From the NCBI GenBank assembly GCA_030065635.1, contig JASJDJ010000032.1:1-61554 (forward strand): a stretch of DNA of 61,554 nt. The letters are read 5' to 3'. Positions 1 through 8,098 of the stretch are shown piece by piece (position 1 is the stretch's first letter; each line of letters begins with the position of its first letter). Position numbers and translations under genes: made by a program. The notes beneath the pieces are model-generated. The model did no database searches and was not told the DNA's origin. It saw nothing but the letters and a program-made list of their open reading frames with translations. The stretch comes from Xenococcaceae cyanobacterium MO_188.B32. GTDB taxonomy: Bacteria; Cyanobacteriota; Cyanobacteriia; Cyanobacteriales; Xenococcaceae.

Positions 1-1
1 T

Positions 2-61
2 GATAAGGCGATCGCTAGATACTGGCTCCCTAAAGACAAATCATTCAATCATCTGCCCTAA
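2..61 (+). CDS. Possible 3' end of a gene cut by the left edge
   Basis: Reading from base 2, nineteen codons stay open to a TAA at 59-61, containing a HIP1 octamer at 8-15 (A-I-A in translation). A second frame is open to about base 71, so the reading frame is not certain. It is too short to recognise a family. Bases 62-227 show no gene, only a dispersed hairpin next to the end of the following gene. Confidence 0.2.
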   Translation, partial: DKAIARYWLPKDKSFNHLP

Positions 62-185
62 AAGGGGGTAAATCGTCAATGCCAATCACAACAAGAGATT
101 GAAGCGTTAGTAAAGATTAATTAACAATACCTTGACAAAATATATTCTGCCTTAACTTGTGACGAATGCGTAAACCCCAATTATT

Positions 186-210
186 GTTGGGTTTCATGCT
201 TCAACCCAAC
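186..210. repeat. Perfect 8-bp inverted repeat downstream of the trypsin gene
   Basis: GTTGGGTT (186-193) and AACCCAAC (203-210) form a perfect stem with a 9-nt loop, 18 bp beyond the stop of the leftward protease gene. Sequences of this GTTGGGTT...AACCCAAC type are commonly dispersed in cyanobacterial genomes. There is no T-tract on the minus-strand side, so it is a weak terminator candidate. Confidence 0.5.
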
Positions 211-227
211 CTACGAGACTTATGTAC

Positions 228-1478
228 TTACCAACGAGAATAAAAATGAAAACGGGCAACTCCTAAAGACGCATCTCTGGCATTTTCTCCATCAGGAAAA
301 CCTGTAACTCGTAATTGATAGACGCCACTATCAGCGGGAGTTCGGTAAGTACGAAGGGCAATAGTAATGGTTTTACCTGGGGGGATTGGTTGCTCTAAGC
401 TTACTATCATGGTGCGAGTATCTTTATTATTTTCGACTAAAGAGACGGGAAATTCTGAGCCTCGATTTTTTCTCGTTCCTTCAAATCCCGTAGTTTTATG
501 AATATCTTCTCCTAAAAAGTCAACACCACTAGTTTGGGTAAACTGAATTTGTTTGAGGGATATTCCTGCATTGTCAGGAACATCAATGGTGAAATAATAG
601 GTACTTTGGATCCTGGTTTTTTTTTGAGTGGTAGTAGAATCAACTAAACGAGGTATACCAACAAAAGCAATTGGTTGTGAAGATTCCGAGGAAGATAAAG
701 GAAGATTGGAGGAAGGTTTAAATTCAGTTGAAGGTTGGGGTGTGGGTTGAGGAGAAACAGCTACAGATTCTCCTAAATCAATTCCTATTCTGCGGGATAG
801 TTTTTCTACTGTATCAATGGGAATACCGTATAAAGAAGGCGAACCGGTACGGGGTTCTAATTCTGTTTGTCCGTAAATACCAATCAAAGCAGCATTTTCA
901 TCAAAGACGGGACTACCACTCATGCCTGAAATGGCTTCACCACTATATATTAGTTCGTAACCATCTTGATTGGGGGGTGAAAGGAAACCAATAAGATTGC
1001 CCGCATAAAAACGATAAGTCGGACTTCCTACCAAGGCAGGATAACCAGCAAAATAGACGTTTTGCCCTTCTATTAAATATTGAGAATCTCCTCGCTGGGC
1101 AACCGAATAGCGATCGCTACTGCTAAAATAGACAATGGCTAAATCTGCTCCTATTAGCTGCTGCTTTTTAATTACAGAGTGGGATTGACCATCGAAAGTT
1201 TGAATTGTGTAGTTACCTGGTTGTTCGACTACATGCCAGTTCGTCAGAACCAGATAAGTATTGCCCTGACGAGAAATAATTGCTCCCGAACCGCGATCGC
1301 TCCCTTCAATACGCACCGCAATTTCCTTTGCCTTTCGGTTGACTTCTACAGGAGAAAGACAAATAGCCATTTGAGGCACTATTACTACAATTGTCATAGC
1401 AATTATTGCTGCTGCAATCCTGGCGCAATTATTTTTATTGCTCCAACCAGCTTTCCATGTCAAAATATGTTTCACCAT
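228..1478 (-). CDS. Secreted trypsin-like serine protease with C-terminal DUF2808
   Basis: This is an exported chymotrypsin-fold peptidase. With the ATG at 1478 the product is 416 aa. A hydrophobic segment near residues 20-40 is a signal peptide or anchor. The catalytic triad is visible: His82 in TNWHVV, Asp112 in GADLAI and Ser187 in GMSGSP. A Pro/Ser-rich linker (about 235-270) leads to a C-terminal DUF2808 domain (about 270-415), a cyanobacterial secreted domain of unknown function. The open frame continues to a GTG at 1517. The ATG was chosen because it shortens the overlap with the upstream COP23 gene to 44 bp; neither start has a strong ribosome site. The overlap implies co-transcription and possibly translational coupling. 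Substrate unknown; the COP23 neighbour may be a partner (inference). Confidence 0.85.
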   Translation of the reverse strand: MVKHILTWKAGWSNKNNCARIAAAIIAMTIVVIVPQMAICLSPVEVNRKAKEIAVRIEGSDRGSGAIISRQGNTYLVLTNWHVVEQPGNYTIQTFDGQSHSVIKKQQLIGADLAIVYFSSSDRYSVAQRGDSQYLIEGQNVYFAGYPALVGSPTYRFYAGNLIGFLSPPNQDGYELIYSGEAISGMSGSPVFDENAALIGIYGQTELEPRTGSPSLYGIPIDTVEKLSRRIGIDLGESVAVSPQPTPQPSTEFKPSSNLPLSSSESSQPIAFVGIPRLVDSTTTQKKTRIQSTYYFTIDVPDNAGISLKQIQFTQTSGVDFLGEDIHKTTGFEGTRKNRGSEFPVSLVENNKDTRTMIVSLEQPIPPGKTITIALRTYRTPADSGVYQLRVTGFPDGENARDASLGVARFHFYSRW

Positions 1479-1959
1479 TGACTTCAAAAATAAATTCGCG
1501 ATCGCTTTTTCCACCACTGAGATTTATTGTTTGACCAGTAGCCCAAGCACGACGATCTAGCAATCTTTTGAGAGTAAGATTAGGATCGGTGCCAGATTTA
1601 AAAGTTACTAACAGTCCATTGGGTAAACAAGCTCCTCCCTTGTAACCAGCAACACACAATACAGGTTGATTGTTCATGTGTGCAGCTTTAATATATTTCA
1701 AAGTTCCATTGTTATTAAACTGTTCAAATCTAGCAGATACTTGCTTACATCGTTCAACAGCAGTCCACGGAGGAGGAAAAGATTGACTAAGCCAGCGAAT
1801 TATAGGAATCTCTCCTCTTCGTGTACGAACAATAGTTACTAGTTGCTCGTTATCGCAGAAAAATTTACTTTGAGCGTAACTAGGCTTACTCAGAGTAGCG
1901 ATCGCACCTAGAGTAATAGCAAATCCAACTAAAATTTGAGTAGACAAAGAAACTTTCAT
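1435..1959 (-). CDS. COP23-domain secreted protein
   Basis: This 174-aa protein has a clear Sec signal peptide (residues 1-29, cleavage near S-Y-A-Q). It is followed by a COP23 domain (about 32-165), named for a circadian-oscillating peripheral membrane protein of Cyanothece. Typical features are FFCDN at the start, VRTRRGEIPIIRW, RCKQVSARFE, the NGTLKYI segment and paired cysteines that may form disulfides. Translation starts at an ATG preceded by a perfect GGAGG (1967-1971, minus strand), one of the best ribosome sites in the window. Its 3' end overlaps the protease gene. Biochemical function is unknown; COP23 paralogues are numerous in cyanobacteria. Confidence 0.85.
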   Translation of the reverse strand: MKVSLSTQILVGFAITLGAIATLSKPSYAQSKFFCDNEQLVTIVRTRRGEIPIIRWLSQSFPPPWTAVERCKQVSARFEQFNNNGTLKYIKAAHMNNQPVLCVAGYKGGACLPNGLLVTFKSGTDPNLTLKRLLDRRAWATGQTINLSGGKSDREFIFEVNGETYFDMESWLEQ

Positions 1960-2057
1960 AGCTATGCCTCCATAACAGAGACTTTAATAACTTTTTGAAC
2001 AACTATTGTTCGCTTTGTTTTTTTTTCACGACTTAGCTATTACAATTGTATAGTTTT

Positions 2058-2360
2058 TTAAGCATGGTTCAAAAAAAGCCGATTAGTACCTCTGGTAGTA
2101 CCTCCAGTTATTTCGATGATATTTCCATCGGGTGTAGCGATCGAATTATTAGGTAGAGTATTATCTGGGGTAATTTGTGCTAAAACTTTTAAGGAATAGC
2201 TAAGGAATGAAGCGAGTACCAGAATTAAAATGAGCCAGAAATTTTTGGGACTTTGACTAGACGATAATTGAAGCAAATTAGTAAGAGTTAGCAGGATTTC
2301 AACCTTAAACAAGGTTTGGTTGCCCTTGGAAATATTTTTACTTGTCCTCAAAGTCCCCAT
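2058..2360 (-). pseudogene. Truncated two-partner-secretion (filamentous haemagglutinin) N-terminus
   Basis: The 100-aa frame starts with a long n-region signal peptide (hydrophobic part about residues 42-61, ending VLAQ). It continues as the start of a TPS secretion domain: I-T-P-D-N-T-L-P-N-N-S, then EITGGTTRGTN. In intact cyanobacterial TPS exoproteins this is followed by LFHSFEEF and later an FFNNA-x-x-IQNI segment. Here GTN joins directly to R-L-F-L-N-H-A-stop, and past the stop the same frame reads K-T-I-Q-L. This suggests an internal deletion and loss of the rest of a very large adhesin gene. No transporter (TpsB/ShlB) is adjacent. It is a decayed remnant or possibly an orphan secreted peptide. 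Confidence 0.65.
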
Positions 2361-2517
2361 TTTTTTTAATTAATGCCAGAGATATATGATTTCTTCATAT
2401 ACAATATGGGGTTTTTTGTCTTAAATTTAATCCTGAATCTTTTTTGTAGCAAAATGATAAATATGTATCGGAATTTTAGGGGATTTTGTAAAGTAATTGT
2501 ATAGGCGGTGTCTATAG

Positions 2518-3594
2518 TTAGATTTGAACTGTAAAAATAGAACCTTTAGGTTGATTATCTTCAACAAATATTTTGCCTTGATGAGCATCAACGACCATTT
2601 TACAGAAAGCTAGACCCAAACCAATTTGATGAATATTATTATTGATATTATTTCCAGTTTTGTATTTATTAAATATGCTTTGCTTCAATTCGTCTTCTAC
2701 TCCTAAACCATAATCGATAACTTGGATTTGAATATCTGCTTCTGGTCCATTAAGACGATCGACTTTAATAGTAACTTGACTATGGGAAGGAGAAAATTTA
2801 ATAGCATTTGAAAGCAAATTTTCTAGCAGACGACGAAATAAATTAACATCAACTAATAGGTTTTTATTTATTTTAGATAATTGTGCGATCAACTTAATAT
2901 TATTGTGGCTGGCAAATTGAGTAAAATCGGCAACAACTTGTTTTACTAAATCATTTATATCTACAGAAGTTTTGTTTAAAGTTAGTTTTCCCGATTCCAT
3001 TTTTGCCATAATTAATAAGTCATCTATTAAAGAAGATAACCTTTGCCAAGCGTAAGAAATTTTTTCGACTTTATTCCTTTGTTTTTCTTCAAGCTCGCTA
3101 TATAAAAGCATTTCACAGGCTAAAGCAATATTATTAATAGGAGTGCGTAGATCGTGAACGATCATGGAAGACATATCTTCCCTCAATTGCAAAGTTTCTT
3201 TGAGGTTATCGTACTGCTGTTTAATTCTCAGCATAGATTTTACTCTGGCTCTTAATTCTAAACCATTAATTGGTTTACTAATAAAATCATTAGCACCAGC
3301 ATCTAAAGAACGAGCCATATCTTCTTTAGAATTGAGTGCAGTAGTTATAACAATAGGAATATAGCAAGTGTCGGGATTTGATTTAATTCGCCTACATACT
3401 TCTATACCATCCAAAAAAGGCATCGTTACATCTAGCAATATTAAATCTGGTTGAATTTCGGTTAATAATTGTAAGGCTTGTAAACCATCAGCAGCATATT
3501 TTAAATTGTAATTATCTTGAAATAATAAAGCCTCAATAACCTCAAAATTATGAATGCAATCGTCTACAACCAATATCAATTTGCGCTTTTCCAT
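2518..3594 (-). CDS. REC-histidine kinase hybrid (358 aa)
   Basis: This is a soluble two-component protein with an N-terminal receiver followed directly by a kinase core. The receiver (about 5-122) has acidic residues D11/D12, phospho-acceptor D55 in LILLDVTMP, and K107 in the SKP motif. A short coiled linker leads to the HisKA domain with His147 in IVHDLRTPINN. The HATPase domain has an N box around LLENLLSNAIKFSP, then DYGLGVED and GLGLAFC. There is no membrane segment. It lies 34 bp downstream of the larger membrane kinase on the same strand, so the two form an operon; the C-terminal receiver of the first and the receiver here suggest a phosphorelay (inference). Input signal unknown. Confidence 0.9.
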   Translation of the reverse strand: MEKRKLILVVDDCIHNFEVIEALLFQDNYNLKYAADGLQALQLLTEIQPDLILLDVTMPFLDGIEVCRRIKSNPDTCYIPIVITTALNSKEDMARSLDAGANDFISKPINGLELRARVKSMLRIKQQYDNLKETLQLREDMSSMIVHDLRTPINNIALACEMLLYSELEEKQRNKVEKISYAWQRLSSLIDDLLIMAKMESGKLTLNKTSVDINDLVKQVVADFTQFASHNNIKLIAQLSKINKNLLVDVNLFRRLLENLLSNAIKFSPSHSQVTIKVDRLNGPEADIQIQVIDYGLGVEDELKQSIFNKYKTGNNINNNIHQIGLGLAFCKMVVDAHQGKIFVEDNQPKGSIFTVQI

Positions 3595-3628
3595 GAGCTA
3601 GAACCATCTATATGGATTTTGTTGGCAA

Positions 3629-5530
3629 TCAAATCGTCATTTGTTTTTCGATATTGCCGACAAGTTTTTTAAGATTAATAGGTTTAGTCATATATTCATT
3701 TACTCCCGCAGCTAAATATTTTTCTCGATCGCCTGGCATAATTAAGCTTGTTAGAGTAATGATGGGAATATTAGCTATCTCTCGCTCTGCTCGAATTCGA
3801 CGAACTATTTCTAATCCGTCTATTTGTGGTATTTGAATATCTATAATAATTAAACTGTTTTTTTGTTTTTTAGCAATATTAATTGCTTCAAAACCATTTT
3901 GAGCAAAAATTAATTTATATCCTTCATTTTTCAGGTAATCCGATTCGATCGAGCTATTGCTATCATTATCTTTTGCTACAAAAATCAACGAGCGAGCATG
4001 ATTAATCGATAACTGGGAATTAGAAACAGAAATAGACTCCGAGTTAGAGTTTGTAGCTTTTTTCCAAGGAATAATAACTGTAAACTGACTACCTTTTTTG
4101 ACTTCGCTTGTTACAGATATACTGCCTCCGTGTAACTCTATAATATTTTTAACCAGAGCTAAGCCCAAACCACTTCCTTTATGACGACGAGATAATCTAC
4201 TTTCAATTTGAACAAAAGATTCAAATAGCTTATCCATGTTTTCTGGGTTAATGCCAATACCCGTATCGGTAACGCGGAAAATAATTTGTTCTTCTTGTGG
4301 TTCGCCCCAAACTTCTAGAGTAACTTTTCCTCCATCGGGAGTAAATTTAACAGCGTTATTAAGTAGGTTAATTAATACTTGTTTGATTCTTCTTTCGTCT
4401 AATTCAACACAACCCAATCCTGTTTCTATTCGAGAGTCGAGTTGAATATTTTTTTCGCTTGCTTGTTCTTTAATAAGCTCTAAACTAGCATCACACAGAT
4501 AAGATAATTCAACACAACATAAATTAAGCTGTTCTTTTCCTGATTCAATCTTAGATAAATCCAGAATATCATTAATTAAGGATAGTAAATGCTTGCCACT
4601 GCTATGTATGGTGGTTAGCGATTGTAATTGCTTTTCTGTTAAAGTACCGTAAACTTCGTCACGTAAAACGTCCGATAGACCTAAAATAGCATTAAGAGGA
4701 GTTCGTAATTCATGACTTATACTAGCTAAAAATTCATCTTTTAAACGAGTCGCACGAGCCAGTTTAGCATTGGCAATAACTAGTTTTTCATTGTTTTTAT
4801 GTAAGTTTTCGATGGTATCTTTTAATTGAATTGCCATTTGTTTGAAAAAATTTTCTAGCAAGTCTGTGTTCTTATTTTCAGGAATGATATCGGCTCGTTC
4901 GTATATTTTTTGATTGGCTATTTCTTGAACGAGTATAGTCAGCTTTCCTAAAGTATCGCCGACTTGTTTTTTAAAGAAAATAATAATGATACTTGCTAAT
5001 AAAAGACTCGTGACAATAGCATTAGCAAAATAAATTGTGGCTACTTGATAATATTCTAATCGAATATTTCGACGGGAATATCCCAACCAAATTTCTCCCA
5101 GTAATCTTTTTTGAGAAGTAATGGTTCTATCGATTCGATATATTGCTGCATCTCGATCGACTATCTTAATAAAATCGATAGTGTTTTTATCTAAATTATA
5201 ATTATTTATTTTTTGGGCAATTAGAGGATGCTGCTTATTGAAAAAATGAGTTAAAACTTTTCCTTCACGATCGATAATGACACTATAGACAATATCGACA
5301 TCTTTACTAGTTTGTCGTATTAAGTTTTCTAGATTGAGAAGATCTAAATTGAGTAGGTATTCCGTGCTGACAGCACTCAAAAAATCTGCTTGATTCTGTA
5401 CTCTTTGTTCTAAGCTCTTTAACTGATAAGAATAATGCCAATGGCTTTGCAAAAAACCCAGACATAACTGACCTGTTACTAGTATTGCAGTAGCAATTCC
5501 TAAATATTTGTAGGCAATACTATTTTTCAA
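3629..5530 (-). CDS. Membrane hybrid sensor histidine kinase (HK-REC)
   Basis: The 633-aa kinase has TM1 (about 8-28), a periplasmic sensor of about 135 residues, TM2 (about 166-187) and a HAMP-like linker. A HisKA follows with His273 in SISHELRTPLN. The HATPase has an N box around LINLLNNAVKFTPDG, DTGIGI and GSGLGLALV. The C-terminal receiver (about 514-630) has D564 in IIIDIQIP and the TKP lysine. The receiver's first acidic motif is degenerate: AKDND rather than VEDN. The only in-frame start is a TTG at 5530 with no good ribosome site, so the exact N-terminus is uncertain, but TM1 begins soon after. First gene of the kinase operon. Confidence 0.9.
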   Translation of the reverse strand: MKNSIAYKYLGIATAILVTGQLCLGFLQSHWHYSYQLKSLEQRVQNQADFLSAVSTEYLLNLDLLNLENLIRQTSKDVDIVYSVIIDREGKVLTHFFNKQHPLIAQKINNYNLDKNTIDFIKIVDRDAAIYRIDRTITSQKRLLGEIWLGYSRRNIRLEYYQVATIYFANAIVTSLLLASIIIIFFKKQVGDTLGKLTILVQEIANQKIYERADIIPENKNTDLLENFFKQMAIQLKDTIENLHKNNEKLVIANAKLARATRLKDEFLASISHELRTPLNAILGLSDVLRDEVYGTLTEKQLQSLTTIHSSGKHLLSLINDILDLSKIESGKEQLNLCCVELSYLCDASLELIKEQASEKNIQLDSRIETGLGCVELDERRIKQVLINLLNNAVKFTPDGGKVTLEVWGEPQEEQIIFRVTDTGIGINPENMDKLFESFVQIESRLSRRHKGSGLGLALVKNIIELHGGSISVTSEVKKGSQFTVIIPWKKATNSNSESISVSNSQLSINHARSLIFVAKDNDSNSSIESDYLKNEGYKLIFAQNGFEAINIAKKQKNSLIIIDIQIPQIDGLEIVRRIRAEREIANIPIITLTSLIMPGDREKYLAAGVNEYMTKPINLKKLVGNIEKQMTI

Positions 5531-5640
5531 GAGTAATCATGTTGCTAACTTTTTCTGTACGATGATAGCAACAACAGTTATAACTGGAAACAGTAAAAAT
5601 AAGTAATCTCTACTAAGAAAAATTTTCTCCAAATATATTA

Positions 5641-7356
5641 CTAAAAACCTAAATCTGCTTTAGCGGTTTCGGCAGTAGCAAATAACTCTCGATCGCCAAT
5701 TTCTGCCCAGTCAGGATCGCCAATTTCTGCATAAAATTCTCGATCGTAAGGGCGAGTACGCACGACTACAGGCATAGGCACGGCATGACCCAACACTAAA
5801 GCCTGTTGTTTAGAGTCTAACTTAGCTAAAACCGACCGCAAGCCATTTGCCCCAGAAACACCAGTAAAAATAGCGTCGATATCTTTTTCGTCGTTCAGCA
5901 AACAGGTAATGCGAGTACCAATTTGAGACATCACCTCATTATCGATACCCGAAGGACGCTGATCCACTACTAGCAGGGTAACAAAATACTTCCGCATCTC
6001 CCGTGCGATCGTACCGAAGATAGTTTGATGGACGATCGCCGAATCTAAAAAACGATGAGCTTCTTCTATGGTAATTACTAATTGCCTGGGGCGATCGAGG
6101 GGATTTTTTGACTGTAAAAACTTGTCCGCTTTCTTAACATAACAAGCATGAATGCGTCTGGTAATCATATTAGTCGCCAGCATATACGAAAGCATATTGG
6201 ACTGAGAACCAAATTCGATAATAATATTCTTCCCCGCATCCAGAGATTCAATCAGGCGCTCGATATAATTGTGAGGACAAGCAGACCTAATATATTTAAG
6301 ACTATCAAAACGCATTAGTTTGCGTTGCAATGCCATTAACGAACCTGGATGTCCTTGTTTTTCTTCGCAGAAAAGTTTAATATCTTCGTTGGTCATATTT
6401 AGCAGTCGTACGATCCAAGATCTACCGTATTCGTTGCTGAGGATAACGGCATTGTCGAGCGCTGCATCAGAAAGACCCAATTCTTTCGCTACTAGTTTTA
6501 AGTCTTCAATTTCAATTTGATCGTAGCTAAGATACAATTCTTGAGCATCTCTTACGCCACGACGTTTGGTAGATTCGGGATCGAGGGTATAAATTTCTAC
6601 CAGTCCTGGGAATAATTGCCGTAAACCTTTAACAGTACTTACCTGTTTACCCTCTTTCATCGCTTCCCAACCGTATTCCGAGTGCATATCAAACATCAAA
6701 TTAACGGCTGCGCCCTTGCGGATAACCCCAGAGAGTAACAGGCGAGTCAGAAAAGATTTACCCGTACCCGATTTACCAAAGATACCATTACTCCTTTCTA
6801 CAAAGCGATCGAGATCGATACACACGGGTACATCCATATCCAAAGGTTGACCGATAGAAAAGTTACGGCGATGGGGGTCGTCTTCCCAACCAAAGACATT
6901 GCGAAAATCCTGTTCGCTAGCCTCGTAAACCTGACTAAAATGGGCAGGTATAGTCTTAACAGGCAATAATTGGGCATCAATGGTGGTTTGTGCCTCAAAG
7001 GAAGCCATTTTGCTCTTGTTACTCTTGATAGGTAAACTAGATTGGTCTTTGTTTGTAGCTGTGGGGGTAAACATCAACATCGGCGCAAGTTCGATCGTGC
7101 CATAAGTACCGCTTCCTGCCAAAACATCTCGCAAAAAAGTATCTTCTATAGCTGGCGGGTTAGCTAAAATTCGTTCACTAGCAGCACCCAGAGAAACATC
7201 AGTGAGCAGACAAAAAAAGCGCGATCTTACACCTTGTATGACTAGAAATTTGCCCACTCGCATATCTTCGACAGAGATATCGGGATGCAATCTTACTTCT
7301 AATCCTTTAGTTAAAGAACCTTGAATAACTGAGCCAAGAGGGATTTCTGTATTCAT
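5641..7356 (-). CDS. HerA/DUF87-type ATP-binding protein
   Basis: This is an FtsK/HerA-superfamily ATPase. With the ATG at 7356 it is 571 aa. An N-terminal beta-rich HAS-barrel-like region (about 1-95) precedes a Walker A GKSGTGKS at 194-201 and a Walker B ending in VITIEEAHRF near 424-436. A sensor-like V-V-D-Q-R-P-S segment and an arginine-containing C-terminal part follow. The frame continues to 7458, but the extra 34 residues are hydrophobic/basic and unlike the family's usual start. Proteins of this type are widespread single genes in cyanobacteria, without the NurA nuclease seen beside archaeal HerA; no nuclease is adjacent here. Probable role in DNA translocation or repair, unproven. 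Confidence 0.85.
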   Translation of the reverse strand: MNTEIPLGSVIQGSLTKGLEVRLHPDISVEDMRVGKFLVIQGVRSRFFCLLTDVSLGAASERILANPPAIEDTFLRDVLAGSGTYGTIELAPMLMFTPTATNKDQSSLPIKSNKSKMASFEAQTTIDAQLLPVKTIPAHFSQVYEASEQDFRNVFGWEDDPHRRNFSIGQPLDMDVPVCIDLDRFVERSNGIFGKSGTGKSFLTRLLLSGVIRKGAAVNLMFDMHSEYGWEAMKEGKQVSTVKGLRQLFPGLVEIYTLDPESTKRRGVRDAQELYLSYDQIEIEDLKLVAKELGLSDAALDNAVILSNEYGRSWIVRLLNMTNEDIKLFCEEKQGHPGSLMALQRKLMRFDSLKYIRSACPHNYIERLIESLDAGKNIIIEFGSQSNMLSYMLATNMITRRIHACYVKKADKFLQSKNPLDRPRQLVITIEEAHRFLDSAIVHQTIFGTIAREMRKYFVTLLVVDQRPSGIDNEVMSQIGTRITCLLNDEKDIDAIFTGVSGANGLRSVLAKLDSKQQALVLGHAVPMPVVVRTRPYDREFYAEIGDPDWAEIGDRELFATAETAKADLGF

Positions 7357-8098
7357 ACCCAATTCTAGTAAAGTGCGATCGAGCTTAAACCATAACTTAA
7401 TAGATAAAATAACGCTAAATTTGCGATATATCCAGAACAACTCCTTAAGTTTTCGCAAAATTCTCTAATTTCAATCGATCGATTATTAATTTTATGGAGA
7501 AAAAAAGCAATAAACAGACCAGAAAATAGTTAACTCAGTCTAGCTTATTACCTCAAAAATACGAAAACCACTATATTTTTTTTAAATGCTTTACAAAAAA
7601 TAATTGATATTCGTCTTTCTTTAAGAGGAAATTTCCTGTACTATCCCATATAAATTTAATTATTTATTAATTTTCATAGCTGTTTTTTCTTGTCCGACAG
7701 AGTATTTAATTCCTCCATTTTTTATAGTAATTATTTTAATTTTTTTTTCAAGATTTACGATTGCCTTTATTGATGAGGATTTGAGTATATTTTGTCATTT
7801 AAATATTTTGGTGCATACATTTTTAGATGTTTTGAGGTGATTTATATAACACCAATATTGGAAAACATCTCATATATTGAAATGTCTCAAACAATAAAAT
7901 TTTGCACTAGTTATAAAAGACCAAATAATTGAGGCTTTGACAATTAATTTCCGCTTCTTTTTTTGGATATTTTGAGCTAATTTTAGGGCTCAATTTAGAA
8001 CCGGGTGCAAGCTCTGATTTTGATTTTATGTAAAACAGTCTCGATGAAAATCTTGGCTGCATTCTCATACTTTAGTTAACCTTTTGGAGATTTTAATC
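7357..8098. other. Very AT-rich intergenic region between the HerA-like and RTX genes
   Basis: About 640-740 bp of divergent intergenic DNA with no credible ORF or RNA gene. It is rich in A/T tracts. A 6-bp inverted repeat TTGAGC (7972-7977) / GCTCAA (7988-7993) lies about 105 bp before the RTX start and could be an operator. A GGAG at 8086-8089 is the ribosome site of the RTX gene. Confidence 0.5.

Noticed and set aside
5641-7356. HerA-NurA-type or defence system around the DUF87 ATPase
   Set aside because: No nuclease or other defence gene adjacent; such ATPases are common single genes in cyanobacteria.
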